This document shows positions 39,113 to 48,588 of a stretch of DNA of 64,000 nucleotides, piece after piece. The stretch spans positions 42,285 through 106,284 of the forward strand of contig CANQRB010000009.1 in assembly GCA_947626145.1 (NCBI GenBank), given 5' to 3'. The notes below the pieces were generated by a model, which worked only from the letters and a program-made list of their open reading frames with translations, was not told where the DNA came from and searched no databases. Positions within the stretch are counted from its first letter, which is position 1, and every line of letters begins with the position of its first letter. This stretch comes from an uncultured Clostridia bacterium. Lineage in GTDB: Bacteria > Bacillota > Clostridia > UMGS1883. The position numbers were made by a program, and so were the translations under genes.

Positions 39113-42100
39113 TTGTATCTTAAGCGCATAGAGCTCCAGGGCTTCAAGTCCTTTGCCGACAAGACTGTGATAGATATGCATCAGGGCATAACCGGCATAG
39201 TCGGCCCCAACGGCAGCGGCAAGAGCAATATTTCCGACGCCATCCGCTGGGTGCTGGGCGAACAGAGCGCCAAGGCCCTCCGTGGCGGAAAGATGGAGGA
39301 CGTCATATTCAACGGCACCCAAAAGCGCCGCCCCCTGGGCTTTGCCGAGGTGACCATGATATTCGACAACACCAACGGCTTTCTCGCCAGCGAGTACGCC
39401 GAGGTAGAGATAACCCGTCGGGTGTTCCGCAGCGGCGAGAGCGAGTATCTGATCAACCGCGCCCCCTGCCGGTTACGGGACATACACGAGCTCTTTATGG
39501 ACACGGGAATGGGCCGCGACGGTTATTCCATTATAGGGCAGGGCAAGATCGCCGAGATAGTCTCACAGAAGAGCGACGAGCGCCGGGGCGTTTTCGAGGA
39601 AGCCGCCGGCATCAGCAAGTACCGCTGGCGCAAGCAGGAGGCCGAGCATAAGCTCAGCCGCACCGAGGACAACCTTGTGCGGGTGAGGGACATCCTTGCC
39701 GAGCTTGAGACCCGGGTGGAGCCGCTCCGCCGCCAGAGCGAAAAGGCGCTGAAATTTCTGGATCTGCGTGAGGAGCTGAAGGGCATCGAGGTCAGCGCCC
39801 TGTTGAATATTATAGATTCAAAGAGGACTCAGGCCGACGAGGCCGCGAAAAATTATGAAACAGCCGTCGCTCAGCTCGAGGCGGTCAAGGCCGAGCATGA
39901 CGCCGCAAATGCCGGCAGCGAGGAGCTTTTCCGTCAGGTCAAGGAAAAGGACGGAGAAATCGACAGGGCGCGGGACGCCCTTTCTAAGGCGGAGGGTCGG
40001 GCAACCTCTATTGATAATGAAAAAACGCTTATTGAAAATAATATAATCAATACAAAGGGAAACCTCCTGCATACAGAGCAGGAGCTGGAAAATCACGGCA
40101 AGCAGACCGAGGGCCTGAACGCCGGACTTTCCACCGAAAATTCTGAGCGTGAGCGGCTGGAAAACAGGCTTGCGGCCCTGCGTGAGGAGCATGAGGCCGC
40201 AAAGGCACGGCTCAGCGAGGCCACCCGGGAGATGGCCCTCCGCAACAATGAGCTTGAGCAGGCCCGCGGCCGCGCGGCCGCGCTCAAGCAGAAGAAGGCG
40301 GAGGCCCGGACGAGGCTGGAGGGCATAGAAACCCTTCAGCAGACCTACGGCGCGAGGAGCGCCGCCATAGACGGCGAGACAGCCGAAGCCGAAGCCGAAA
40401 TAGAGCGGCTTACCGCCGAGGCCAAACAGATCGAAACGGACAGGGAGACCGTCGCCGATGAACGCGCGAAGCTTTACGAAAGACTGGTTCTGGGCTCCGC
40501 AGGAGTCGCGGCATTAACCGACGAAATACAGGCCGAAAAGGACGAATATAATAACATCGTTTCAAGTCTTGGCGAAAAGCGGGCAAGACTGAATATGCTC
40601 AAGGATATGGAGCGCAGCCTCGAGGGCTACGCCCGCAGCGTCCGCGAGCTGATGAACGACCACCGCAGCCGCAAGTACCGCGGCCATATGGTGGGTGTGC
40701 TCAGTAAGCTGATAAAGACCGACGGCAAATTCATTACCGCCATAGAGATAGCCCTCGGCGGCGCCATGCAGAATATCGTTGTAAAGGATGAGGCCGACGC
40801 CAAAGAGGCCATTGAATATCTCAAGGCCAACCGCATGGGGCGGGTGACCTTCCTGCCCATTACCACTCAGGAGGGACGCCGTTTGGACAATGAGGCCCGG
40901 CTCATGAGCCGTAAGGGCGTCATTGCCGTGGCCTCGGATCTGGTGGAGTGCGAGCCGGAAATAAGGAATGTGGTCGAGTCGCTGCTGGGGCGCACAATTG
41001 TGGTTGACAATGTGGACAACGCCAACGAAATAGCCAGAGAGAACCGTTACAGGATTAAGATCGTCACCCTTGACGGCGAGCTGCTCCAGCCCGGCGGCAG
41101 CATAACCGGCGGCAGCATAAACAAAAGTCAGGCCCTGCTTCGCAGAGCGGAGGAAATAAACTCCCTTGAAAAAGAATGTGCCGCCATGGATAAGGCCGCC
41201 GAAAAGATAGAGGCAAAAATCGAAGACCTGAACGAAAGTCTGGCCGAGGCCGGTGAGGAAGTTGACTCCATTCGTGCCGCCTTGAACGACGCGGAAAAAA
41301 GGCTGTCCGGCCTTGAAGCCGCCGTTCAGCTCAAGCAAAGCCTTATCGGCGCCGCCAATGAACGAATCGGCAGGCTGGAAAAGGAGAAAGAGGAACTCAC
41401 TGCTCTTGTCCTGGGCGCGGAGCATGACAGGAGAGAGCTCAACGATTTGCTGAACGGCACCGGCGGGCTTATGTCCGGGGCCGATGAGGGAGTGAGCGCC
41501 TGTCAGCAGGCCCTTGACAGTGCGGTGGAGGCCCGTGAGGCTGCGTCTAAGGCCGTAACGGATAAGGTGCTGGAAATCGGGAGCGCCCAAAAGGATCTTG
41601 AAATATCCCTTCAGCGCATCGAAGAACTGAAGTCGAGGCTCGAGAGCTCCGACGCCGATTACCGCCTACGGCTCGCCGCCGCGGATGAATTGCGGAAAAA
41701 AATCGACGAGCTTAACGAACAGCTGGCCGAAAACCGCCGCGGCTTTGCCCAGCAGGAAACCGTCGTGGCCGCCGCCCGTGCCGAGCTGGACGCTCTGATG
41801 ACCGAAAAAACCGGAACCAATGTCCGACTGGACGAGATCAGGGAGAAAATAAAGACCCTGAGCGATACGATTTTCACCGCTCAGGAGGAGGCTGTCCGGC
41901 TGGAAACCAAAAAGACACGGCTGGAAAACGACCACGAAACCGCGACGAACCGGCTGTGGGACGACTATGAGCTGACATACAACACCGCTCTGCCGTTAAA
42001 AAAGGATATCGGCTCCATAACCGCCGCCAACCGGCGCATAGGCGAGCTGAAAGGCCAGATAAAGGCTCTCGGCAATATAAACGTGGACGCCATAGAGGAG

Positions 42101-42688
42101 TATAAGGACGTAAAGCAGCGCTATGAGTTCATGACCGCTCAGGTCAGCGACCTGGAGGAGGGCAAGAAAAACCTGGAAAAGCTCATTTCCGAAATGATGA
42201 CGGTTATGAAAAGCCAGTTCAGGGAAAAATTTGAAATGATAAACAGGAGCTTCGGCGAGATCTTTGCCGAGCTGTTCGGCGGCGGCCGTGCGGAGGTGCG
42301 TCTTGCCGACCCGAACGACGTGCTGGAAAGCGGCATCGAGATCGAGGTGCAGCCGCCTGGCAAGCGGCTCCAGAGCATATCGCTGTTTTCCGGCGGCGAA
42401 CACGCACTGACGGCCATCGCCCTGCTATTTGCCCTGCTCAGGGCCACTCCCTCGCCCTTTATTGTTCTGGACGAGATAGAGGCCGCCCTCGACGAGGAGA
42501 ATGTGTACCGCTTTGCGGATTACATCAAAAACTACAATAAAGACACCCAATTTGTGTTGATAACCCACCGCCGCGGCACTATGGAGGCCGCCGACATACT
42601 CTACGGCGTGACCATGCAGGAAAAGGGCGTCAGCCGCCTGCTGTCCATGAAGCTGGACGAGATAGCCGCTGATGAAGAATTTAACTGA
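39113..42688 (+). CDS. smc: Chromosome segregation ATPase SMC
   Basis: An 1191-residue SMC protein, the core of the bacterial condensin-like complex with ScpA/ScpB. The Walker A motif GPNGSGKS is at residues 31-38, followed by two long coiled-coil arms and a hinge at roughly residues 515-640 (RGHMVGVLSKLIKTDGKFITAIEIALGG region). The C-terminal head has the FSGGEHALTAIALLFALL signature and Walker B IVLDEIEAALDE. TTG 39113 gives the standard start YLKRIELQGFKSFADKT and is correctly spaced from AGAGGTG; the upstream GTG would add three residues. ftsY follows 14 bases later, the classic Firmicute order, although rnc is not upstream here. Confidence 0.97.
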   Translation: MYLKRIELQGFKSFADKTVIDMHQGITGIVGPNGSGKSNISDAIRWVLGEQSAKALRGGKMEDVIFNGTQKRRPLGFAEVTMIFDNTNGFLASEYAEVEITRRVFRSGESEYLINRAPCRLRDIHELFMDTGMGRDGYSIIGQGKIAEIVSQKSDERRGVFEEAAGISKYRWRKQEAEHKLSRTEDNLVRVRDILAELETRVEPLRRQSEKALKFLDLREELKGIEVSALLNIIDSKRTQADEAAKNYETAVAQLEAVKAEHDAANAGSEELFRQVKEKDGEIDRARDALSKAEGRATSIDNEKTLIENNIINTKGNLLHTEQELENHGKQTEGLNAGLSTENSERERLENRLAALREEHEAAKARLSEATREMALRNNELEQARGRAAALKQKKAEARTRLEGIETLQQTYGARSAAIDGETAEAEAEIERLTAEAKQIETDRETVADERAKLYERLVLGSAGVAALTDEIQAEKDEYNNIVSSLGEKRARLNMLKDMERSLEGYARSVRELMNDHRSRKYRGHMVGVLSKLIKTDGKFITAIEIALGGAMQNIVVKDEADAKEAIEYLKANRMGRVTFLPITTQEGRRLDNEARLMSRKGVIAVASDLVECEPEIRNVVESLLGRTIVVDNVDNANEIARENRYRIKIVTLDGELLQPGGSITGGSINKSQALLRRAEEINSLEKECAAMDKAAEKIEAKIEDLNESLAEAGEEVDSIRAALNDAEKRLSGLEAAVQLKQSLIGAANERIGRLEKEKEELTALVLGAEHDRRELNDLLNGTGGLMSGADEGVSACQQALDSAVEAREAASKAVTDKVLEIGSAQKDLEISLQRIEELKSRLESSDADYRLRLAAADELRKKIDELNEQLAENRRGFAQQETVVAAARAELDALMTEKTGTNVRLDEIREKIKTLSDTIFTAQEEAVRLETKKTRLENDHETATNRLWDDYELTYNTALPLKKDIGSITAANRRIGELKGQIKALGNINVDAIEEYKDVKQRYEFMTAQVSDLEEGKKNLEKLISEMMTVMKSQFREKFEMINRSFGEIFAELFGGGRAEVRLADPNDVLESGIEIEVQPPGKRLQSISLFSGGEHALTAIALLFALLRATPSPFIVLDEIEAALDEENVYRFADYIKNYNKDTQFVLITHRRGTMEAADILYGVTMQEKGVSRLLSMKLDEIAADEEFN

Positions 42689-42702
42689 CAGGAGAAATTA
42701 CC

Positions 42703-43884
42703 ATGGCACTATTTGATTTTTTCAAGAAAAAGAAGCAGACGGATGAGGAGGCTCAGGAGCCTGAGCGTTCTGAGACTGGCGTCTACGGGCCGGATGAGGA
42801 TGAGCTGGCCGAATTGGACGCGGCGCTGGACGATGCGGGAGAAGCCCTTGAGGAAGTGCTGACCGAGGCCGAGCCCGTCGAGGCGCCCGAGAATCTGCCG
42901 CCACAGGGAGCGACGGTTCCTGCCGGGGAGCCAGCACCGGAACCGGAGTATGAAGAAAAGCCCACAAAAAAAGGCTTGTTCAGCCGTCTTAAGGAAGGCC
43001 TCGGCAAGACCAGAGGTGCCTTTACCAGCAAGGTAGACAATGTCTTTAAGGCCTTTACCAAGATTGACGACGACCTCTATGACGAGCTGGAGGAGGCGCT
43101 GATCCTTGCCGACATAGGCGGCCAGACCTCCATGGAGATAGTCGAGACCCTTCGCGAAAGGGTCAAAGAAAAGCATATTACCGACGGCAGCGAGGCCAAG
43201 GAGGAGCTTAAGGCCATAATCGCCGAGATACTGAGCAGCGGCGACAGCGAGCTGTACCTTGACACAAAGCCCACCGTGGTGCTTGTGATCGGCGTCAACG
43301 GCGTGGGCAAGACCACCACTATCGGCAAGCTTACCAATAAGCTGAAGCGTGAGGGCAAGATGGTGGTTCTGGCCGCCGCCGACACCTTCCGTGCCGCCGC
43401 CGCCGACCAGCTGGAGATATGGGCCGAGCGCAACGGCGTCCAGATAGTGCGTCTCACCGAGGGGGCCGATCCCGCCGCAGTAATTTTCGACGGCTGCACC
43501 GCCGCCAAAAAGCGCGGAGCGGACGTGCTCATCTGTGACACCGCCGGCCGCCTGCACAACAAGAAAAACCTGATGGAGGAGCTTAAAAAGATACATCGGG
43601 TGATCGAGCGTGAGCTCCCCGATGCCCGGAAGGAGGTCCTGCTTGTCCTGGACGCCACCACCGGCCAGAACGCCGTAAATCAGGCCGAGGAGTTCAACAG
43701 GGCCGCCGGAATAACCGGTATAGTCCTCACAAAGCTGGACGGGACGGCAAAGGGCGGCATAGTGATACAGATAATCCAGAAGCTGGGCATCCCCGTCAAA
43801 TTCGTGGGCGTGGGCGAGGGTATAAACGATTTGCAGGTGTTTAACGCCGAGGACTTTGCCGCGGCACTGTTCCCCGAAGAATAA
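42703..43884 (+). CDS. ftsY: Signal recognition particle receptor FtsY
   Basis: A 393-residue SRP-type GTPase that docks SRP-ribosome complexes at the membrane. The N-terminal ~90 residues are acidic (Glu/Ala/Pro), as in FtsY but not Ffh. The helical N domain is followed by the NG GTPase domain with G1 GVNGVGKTTT, DTFRAAAADQLE, G3 DTAGRLHNK, G4 TKLDGTAKGG and the C-terminal GVGEGINDLQVF. The ribosome binding site CAGGAG precedes ATG 42703. It is in an operon with smc. Confidence 0.97.
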   Translation: MALFDFFKKKKQTDEEAQEPERSETGVYGPDEDELAELDAALDDAGEALEEVLTEAEPVEAPENLPPQGATVPAGEPAPEPEYEEKPTKKGLFSRLKEGLGKTRGAFTSKVDNVFKAFTKIDDDLYDELEEALILADIGGQTSMEIVETLRERVKEKHITDGSEAKEELKAIIAEILSSGDSELYLDTKPTVVLVIGVNGVGKTTTIGKLTNKLKREGKMVVLAAADTFRAAAADQLEIWAERNGVQIVRLTEGADPAAVIFDGCTAAKKRGADVLICDTAGRLHNKKNLMEELKKIHRVIERELPDARKEVLLVLDATTGQNAVNQAEEFNRAAGITGIVLTKLDGTAKGGIVIQIIQKLGIPVKFVGVGEGINDLQVFNAEDFAAALFPEE

Positions 43885-43911
43885 ACCGCTTTATTGAAAG
43901 GATGGTTCCTT

Positions 43912-46623
43912 ATGTGGGAAAACCTTCTTAACGGCGAGGCCGTGTTCAAAAGGATCTTGAGGGTAATTCTCGTAATCGCCGCCGTGGCTCTTATTGCCGT
44001 GGGCTTCGGCCTTTATATGGATTACCTCAAAGTAAACGAGGTGGGCGCGGAGTATGTGGCCGTGTTCTTCACCCGGCTGGGAGCCAAGCTCTTTTTCGGC
44101 GGGGCCCTGCTCCTTATGACCCTTATTTTGTTCCTGATCAACGGGGCAATCCTCCGGCGTACCGCGACTGCCCGCGGAGAGCTGACATGGATATTGAAGC
44201 GTAAATATCTCTTTGGCGTCGGAGCCATAGTTTCCGTCTTTGTGGCCCTGGGCTGCTCCTCGGGAATGGGCGAAAAATTCCTGCTTTGGAAAAACGCCGT
44301 GGATTACGGCGCGGACGATCCCCTGTTCGGCAAAGACATCAGCTATTTCCTGCTCCGCCGTGACTTTTATATCTCCATGGCCGAGATTTTTGTAATGATA
44401 CTGGTGATACTGCTGATTTACACCGTCGTCGCCTATCTGGCAATGTATGTCTTCGGCGAGGCGGAAGGTTCGCCCGTCAGGGTTTTCCGCAGCCGTGCCG
44501 TGTTCGGACACTGTGCGGCGCTGGTGTTCCTCATGGGCGCGGTAAAGGCCCTGACCTACCGCTTCACCGCCGAGGGACTGGTTTACGCCAGGACAGCCGG
44601 CGTCACCGGCGCGGGCTACACCGACGTTAAGATACGTCTCCCATTCTACACGGCGGCGCCCTATATCATCTGCGTTTTGCTCATAGTGGGCCTGTTCTTC
44701 CTTTTTAAGGGGAAGATCAAGCCCGTGATAATCACTGCTCTCATTTTTCCGGCGCTGCTGGCGGTTATGTACCTTGTTGGGGCCTTCACCGACAACTTCA
44801 TTGTGGCCCCCAAGGAGGTCGCCATGGAGGAGCCCTATATCGAGAGCAACATCAAATACACCAAAATGGGCTTCAAGCTGGACAACATCGAGGAGCGCAC
44901 CTTCCCCGTGACGGAAAATCTCACCGCCGACGACATCGCCAACAATGCGGAAACCATCGAGAACATCCGCATAACCGACCTGCCCTCCACCCTGTCGGTG
45001 TCCAACTCGTCCAAAAGCATCCGTGACTACTACACCTTTACCGATTCGGATATAGTTCCCTACACCGTCAACGGACAGAAAAGCGCGCTTAATATCGCCC
45101 CCCGTGAGCTGGACGCGGAAAAGCTGCCCGAGACCTCGAAAAACTATATCAATCTCCATCTGCGCTACACTCACGGCTACGGTATAGTGGCCAGCAAGAT
45201 AAATCAGGTTTCCGAGGACGGTCAGCCCATCTATGTTATCGACAATATGCCCGTGACCAGTGCGGAGGGCTATCCCCAGATAACCGAGCCAAGAATTTAT
45301 TACGGCGAAAAGACGGACAATTACGTCGTCGTAAACACCGGCTATGACGAGCTGGACTACGTCACCGGCGACGAGCTCACCGGCAAAATCTACAACGGCG
45401 ACAGCGGCATTGCCATGACCGGTCTCAACCGTTTCCTCTTTGCCCTTGACAATCTGGACTACAAGCTGCTGATTTCCGGCTATATCGACAGCGGCAGCCG
45501 CCTGCTTATCAACCGCAACATCTTCAGGCGGGTCGAGATGGCCGTGCCCTTCCTCATTCAGGACAACGACCCCTATATCCTTGTGGACGGCAGCGGCGGC
45601 CTCAAATGGGTGCTGGATCTCTACACCACCTCGGACAAGATGCCCTACAGCCAGAGCTATAACGGCATCAACTATATCCGCAACAGCGCCAAGGCCGTCA
45701 TCGACGCCTATACCGGCGACGTGAAGGTTTATATCACCGATCCGGAGGATCCCATAATCAGGACTTACGAGAAGATCTATCCCTCCGCCTTTGCGGACGG
45801 GGAGTTCCCCGCTGATTTGAGTGAGCACCTCCGCTGTCCCGAGGCCATGTTCAGCATACAGTATAACGTTTTCCTCCGCTATCACATGACGGACACCGCC
45901 AATTTCTACGGCAACTCCGACCTTTGGGCCACTCCGAAGGAAAAATACATGAACAACGAGACCACGGAGATCATGCCCTATTATAACCTTATGCAGCTCA
46001 AGAGCTTCGGCGACGAGGACGCCGAGCTGGTGCTCATGCAGCCCTTTGTGCCCGCCAACAAGGAGAATCTGGTGGGATGGCTGGCCTCCCGCAGCAACGG
46101 AGAAATGATGCTGTACAGGTTCCCCACGGGCAAGACCGTCTACGGTACTCTCCATATAGAGAACCGCATCGACTCCAACGACGAGTTCTCCAAGGAAATT
46201 TCCCTTTGGGATCAGGGCGGCAGCAACGTTATCAAGGGCAATCTGCTGGTAATTCCCATCGAAAACAGCCTGCTCTATGTGGAGCCTATCTACCTGACGA
46301 CCAGCAACAACGCCGCCCTGCCCGAGGTCAAGCGTGTGGTCGTGGCCTATGGCGAGGACGTTGTCATGGAGCCCACCCTTGAGGACGCGCTGAATAAGCT
46401 GTTTGGCAGTCCGGACGGCTCGGCGGGTGAACCGCCCGAGGAGACGGCGCCGGCACAGCCTCAGCCTCCCGCCGGAGAAATAGGGGAGATAGCCGCCGCC
46501 TATGAGGCGGTGGAGCGGGCCCGCACCTCCGGCGACTGGGTGGAGTTCGGTCAGGCCATGGAGTCCCTTAAGGAGGCAATTTACGGCAATTACAGCATGA
46601 GCGAGGCGGAAACAAATGAATAA
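43912..46623 (+). CDS. UPF0182 family membrane protein
   Basis: A 903-residue protein of the UPF0182 family, function unknown. About seven membrane spans fill the first ~310 residues. A large extracytoplasmic part follows, with family-typical stretches such as NIRITDLPSTLSVSNSS, RYTHGYGIVAS, EPRIYYGEKTDNYVVV and YSQSYNGINYIRNSAKAVIDAYTGDV. The C-terminus has a Pro/Ala-rich linker and a short helical end. AAAGGATGG is placed for ATG 43912. It overlaps the next gene by eight bases, indicating coupled translation. Confidence 0.92.
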   Translation: MWENLLNGEAVFKRILRVILVIAAVALIAVGFGLYMDYLKVNEVGAEYVAVFFTRLGAKLFFGGALLLMTLILFLINGAILRRTATARGELTWILKRKYLFGVGAIVSVFVALGCSSGMGEKFLLWKNAVDYGADDPLFGKDISYFLLRRDFYISMAEIFVMILVILLIYTVVAYLAMYVFGEAEGSPVRVFRSRAVFGHCAALVFLMGAVKALTYRFTAEGLVYARTAGVTGAGYTDVKIRLPFYTAAPYIICVLLIVGLFFLFKGKIKPVIITALIFPALLAVMYLVGAFTDNFIVAPKEVAMEEPYIESNIKYTKMGFKLDNIEERTFPVTENLTADDIANNAETIENIRITDLPSTLSVSNSSKSIRDYYTFTDSDIVPYTVNGQKSALNIAPRELDAEKLPETSKNYINLHLRYTHGYGIVASKINQVSEDGQPIYVIDNMPVTSAEGYPQITEPRIYYGEKTDNYVVVNTGYDELDYVTGDELTGKIYNGDSGIAMTGLNRFLFALDNLDYKLLISGYIDSGSRLLINRNIFRRVEMAVPFLIQDNDPYILVDGSGGLKWVLDLYTTSDKMPYSQSYNGINYIRNSAKAVIDAYTGDVKVYITDPEDPIIRTYEKIYPSAFADGEFPADLSEHLRCPEAMFSIQYNVFLRYHMTDTANFYGNSDLWATPKEKYMNNETTEIMPYYNLMQLKSFGDEDAELVLMQPFVPANKENLVGWLASRSNGEMMLYRFPTGKTVYGTLHIENRIDSNDEFSKEISLWDQGGSNVIKGNLLVIPIENSLLYVEPIYLTTSNNAALPEVKRVVVAYGEDVVMEPTLEDALNKLFGSPDGSAGEPPEETAPAQPQPPAGEIGEIAAAYEAVERARTSGDWVEFGQAMESLKEAIYGNYSMSEAETNE

Positions 46624-47119
46624 AATCATAAAAGTAATTGTGCCTTTGGCGGCGGCGATTTTGCTCTGCGCCTGCGGGCAGAAGCCCGACTATACGGCGG
46701 CGGTTCAAAACAACGCCACCGCCGAGGTCACCGTGGGCGAGGACGTTTACGCCATCAGTGGCCAGACCGTCACGAGGAACGGGGCGGTTTTGGCGGAGAA
46801 TATCGGCGCCGATGAGGAAAAAATCGTCGTTTTGGGCGGCAAGGTCTACTTCAACACGGAGGAAGGGACAAAATATATTTCACCCAAAAACGGCAAAATA
46901 AAGGATTTCGGCAAGGGACGGGCGATTTACGGCAAGGGCGAATGGCTGTACTACGAGAACATCGGCCTTTACCGCGTCAATCTGGCCAACGGCCAACAGG
47001 GGGTGCTCCACGATTCGGCTCTCGAATTTGAGGAAGATACCGACGAGGGTATTGTGTTCACCGACGGAGAAAAGCGGTTCCTGCTCCGTAACGGCGCCGA
47101 TGAGCTGGAGGAAGAGTGA
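46616..47119 (+). CDS. Small lipoprotein of unknown function
   Basis: A 167-residue lipoprotein with signal MNKIIKVIVPLAAAILLCACGQ and a lipobox cysteine at residue 20 (second choice Cys18). The rest is short beta strands (AVLAENIGADEEKIVVLGGKV, GEWLYYENIGLYRVNL) resembling repeats of surface proteins that read like a small beta-propeller blade set. It overlaps the UPF0182 gene by eight bases, so the two products probably work together at the outer membrane face. No specific family recognised. Confidence 0.75.
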   Translation: MNKIIKVIVPLAAAILLCACGQKPDYTAAVQNNATAEVTVGEDVYAISGQTVTRNGAVLAENIGADEEKIVVLGGKVYFNTEEGTKYISPKNGKIKDFGKGRAIYGKGEWLYYENIGLYRVNLANGQQGVLHDSALEFEEDTDEGIVFTDGEKRFLLRNGADELEEE

Positions 47120-47144
47120 GGCTTAAAGTCACCTCAATAAATAC

Positions 47145-47173
47145 TTGACTTTCCGGTTAAAATGTGCTATACT
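47145..47173 (+). promoter_or_regulatory. Promoter of the RRXRR-like gene
   Basis: TTGACT 47145-47150 and TATACT 47168-47173 are spaced by 17 bases. Confidence 0.75.
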
Positions 47174-47183
47174 GAAGATGGCC

Positions 47184-47254
47184 GGGGACGGCACCCATAA
47201 CAAAAAACGGTTGGCCAATAACAAAACAGGGGGACGGCACCCATGACAAAAAAC
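47184..47254 (+). repeat. Two direct repeats spanning a start codon
   Basis: Two 25-base copies, 47184-47208 and 47230-47254, differ at one position: CACCCATAAC in the first and CACCCATGAC in the second. The second copy's ATG (47243) starts the next gene; in the first the same codon is ATA. Confidence 0.85.
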
Positions 47255-47827
47255 ATTGATGTTTTGGACAAAAACGGAAATCTGACAGGCCAGACGTACC
47301 CGAAAAGGGCGAAGGGCCTTGTAAAAAGCGGAAGGGCCGAGTTTGTGAACGACGGCGCGATCCGCCTCACAGCTCCGCTCCTTCACTCGGAAAGGACGGA
47401 AAATATGGCAAAGGAAGTAAACGAAACGACGGAATTTGCGGAAAAGATAAACGAGGCCGTCAAAAAAGCGGCCGCCGAAATGCCGGATACAGTGCCCGAC
47501 GCGGCGCGGACAATGAGCGCGGTTGAAATATCGCATCAGGTTGATAAGCTCATGGAAGGGCAGGCCGCCCAGATGGCGAAGCTTATGGACGTGCTGGAAA
47601 AGGCGGAATTTGACTATAAGGTCGACGCCGTCAAGGTGATGTCGGACGCGGTCAGAGAGACGACCAACGAAGCGCTTAAGGTCTATCGTGCGGCGGCTCT
47701 CGGTCTTGGGGATCTGAGCGCCGCCTTAAAGGCGGATCCCGGCTGCGGGCCGTTTTTAGTGGCGATTACCGGTAATTACGTTCAGATAATCAACCCGTAC
47801 GACGCTCAGATTATAGACGGAAATTAA
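47243..47827 (+). CDS. Protein of unknown function with RRXRR-like N-terminus
   Basis: A 194-residue protein. Residues 1-50 (DVLDKNGNLTGQTYPKRAKGLVKSGRAEFVNDGAIRL) resemble the short RRXRR-type motif region seen at the N-terminus of some nuclease-related proteins and of a common clostridial protein of unknown function. Residues ~58-150 are predicted helical and rich in Glu/Lys/Ala, possibly coiled coil. The C-terminus (GPFLVAITGNYVQIINPYDAQII) is beta-like. The ATG lies within a direct repeat. An internal ATG at 47405 with AAAGGACGG upstream could produce a shorter form without the N-terminal motif. It is a single-gene unit with its own promoter and terminator. Confidence 0.7.
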   Translation: MTKNIDVLDKNGNLTGQTYPKRAKGLVKSGRAEFVNDGAIRLTAPLLHSERTENMAKEVNETTEFAEKINEAVKKAAAEMPDTVPDAARTMSAVEISHQVDKLMEGQAAQMAKLMDVLEKAEFDYKVDAVKVMSDAVRETTNEALKVYRAAALGLGDLSAALKADPGCGPFLVAITGNYVQIINPYDAQIIDGN

Positions 47828-47877
47828 GGCCGGAACCCGAGTCTCCGTTGTAAAACGGCATAAAATTTAAACGGCGT

Positions 47878-47908
47878 GAGCCGCGGAGCTGTTGCCCCGC
47901 GGCTCATT
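47878..47908. terminator. Hairpin between convergent genes
   Basis: GAGCCGCGG 47878-47886 pairs with CCGCGGCTC 47897-47905. It lies between the stops of the RRXRR-like gene and the minus-strand esterase gene. Confidence 0.65.
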
Positions 47909-47913
47909 TGAAT

Positions 47914-48588
47914 TCAGTTATTTAATATCCAATATATTCCCTTCGCCAGACGCAGAGCGGCGTCACGGAAGTGATTGCCGGGATTGAGCTCAAAAATTGA
48001 ATTTATTCCCATCGAGGCGTATATTTCTCCCAGCTCCCTCGTGAGCCCCTCCGTCCTGCTGAAAACCGGATTTTTTGTACGGCTCTCTCTGTCCCCGAGG
48101 GAGAGGTATATTGCTTCGGGAGGTTTTAAAAAGCCGTGCTCTTTGACGTGCTCCGCAAAGCCGGGGTACCACACCGAGCCCGAGGCGGACACAGCGCGGT
48201 CGAACAGCTCCGTTATATATGGGGCGTACAGCGAGAAAAGCCCCGCCATGGAATATCCGGCAATAATTCTGGATGTCGGACTTCCGATAATATTTTCCGA
48301 ATATGGGATAAGGACATTCTCCATCCACCGGACGTAAGCGTCCGCCCCGCCGGTGAAGCCGCCGTCCCGGTCAAATATTGGCTCGGCGGGCCACGGCGAA
48401 AGGTCGGCGTTCCAGTTCAGGCCGGACACGGACACCATATTGAAGGCCCGGCAGCCCAGCGCCCCGCACTGCTCAAGCACCTGCGCGCCGGTCTCCTCAT
48501 ACATATTCACATAGACCGCCGGAGCGGCGTCGCCGGTCAGGTATAACGTCACCCTTCTGCCGTCGAGTATCGAGCTTTGCACCTTCAC
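47914..48588 (-). CDS. Alpha/beta-hydrolase esterase
   Basis: A 224-residue cytosolic serine esterase of the esterase D / enterochelin-esterase type. The nucleophile elbow GYSMAG places Ser at residue 113; the acid is probably Asp in SLGDRES and the His in PGNHF. Its start codon overlaps the stop of the leucine-rich-repeat gene (ATGA), so the two are translationally coupled. Substrate cannot be told from the sequence. Confidence 0.85.
   Translation of the reverse strand: MKVQSSILDGRRVTLYLTGDAAPAVYVNMYEETGAQVLEQCGALGCRAFNMVSVSGLNWNADLSPWPAEPIFDRDGGFTGGADAYVRWMENVLIPYSENIIGSPTSRIIAGYSMAGLFSLYAPYITELFDRAVSASGSVWYPGFAEHVKEHGFLKPPEAIYLSLGDRESRTKNPVFSRTEGLTRELGEIYASMGINSIFELNPGNHFRDAALRLAKGIYWILNN

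Noticed and set aside
43891..46629. Minus-strand open frame of ~910 codons opposite the UPF0182 gene
   Set aside because: The plus frame has clear family motifs and operon context; the opposite frame is compositionally odd (Gly/His/Val) and unsupported.
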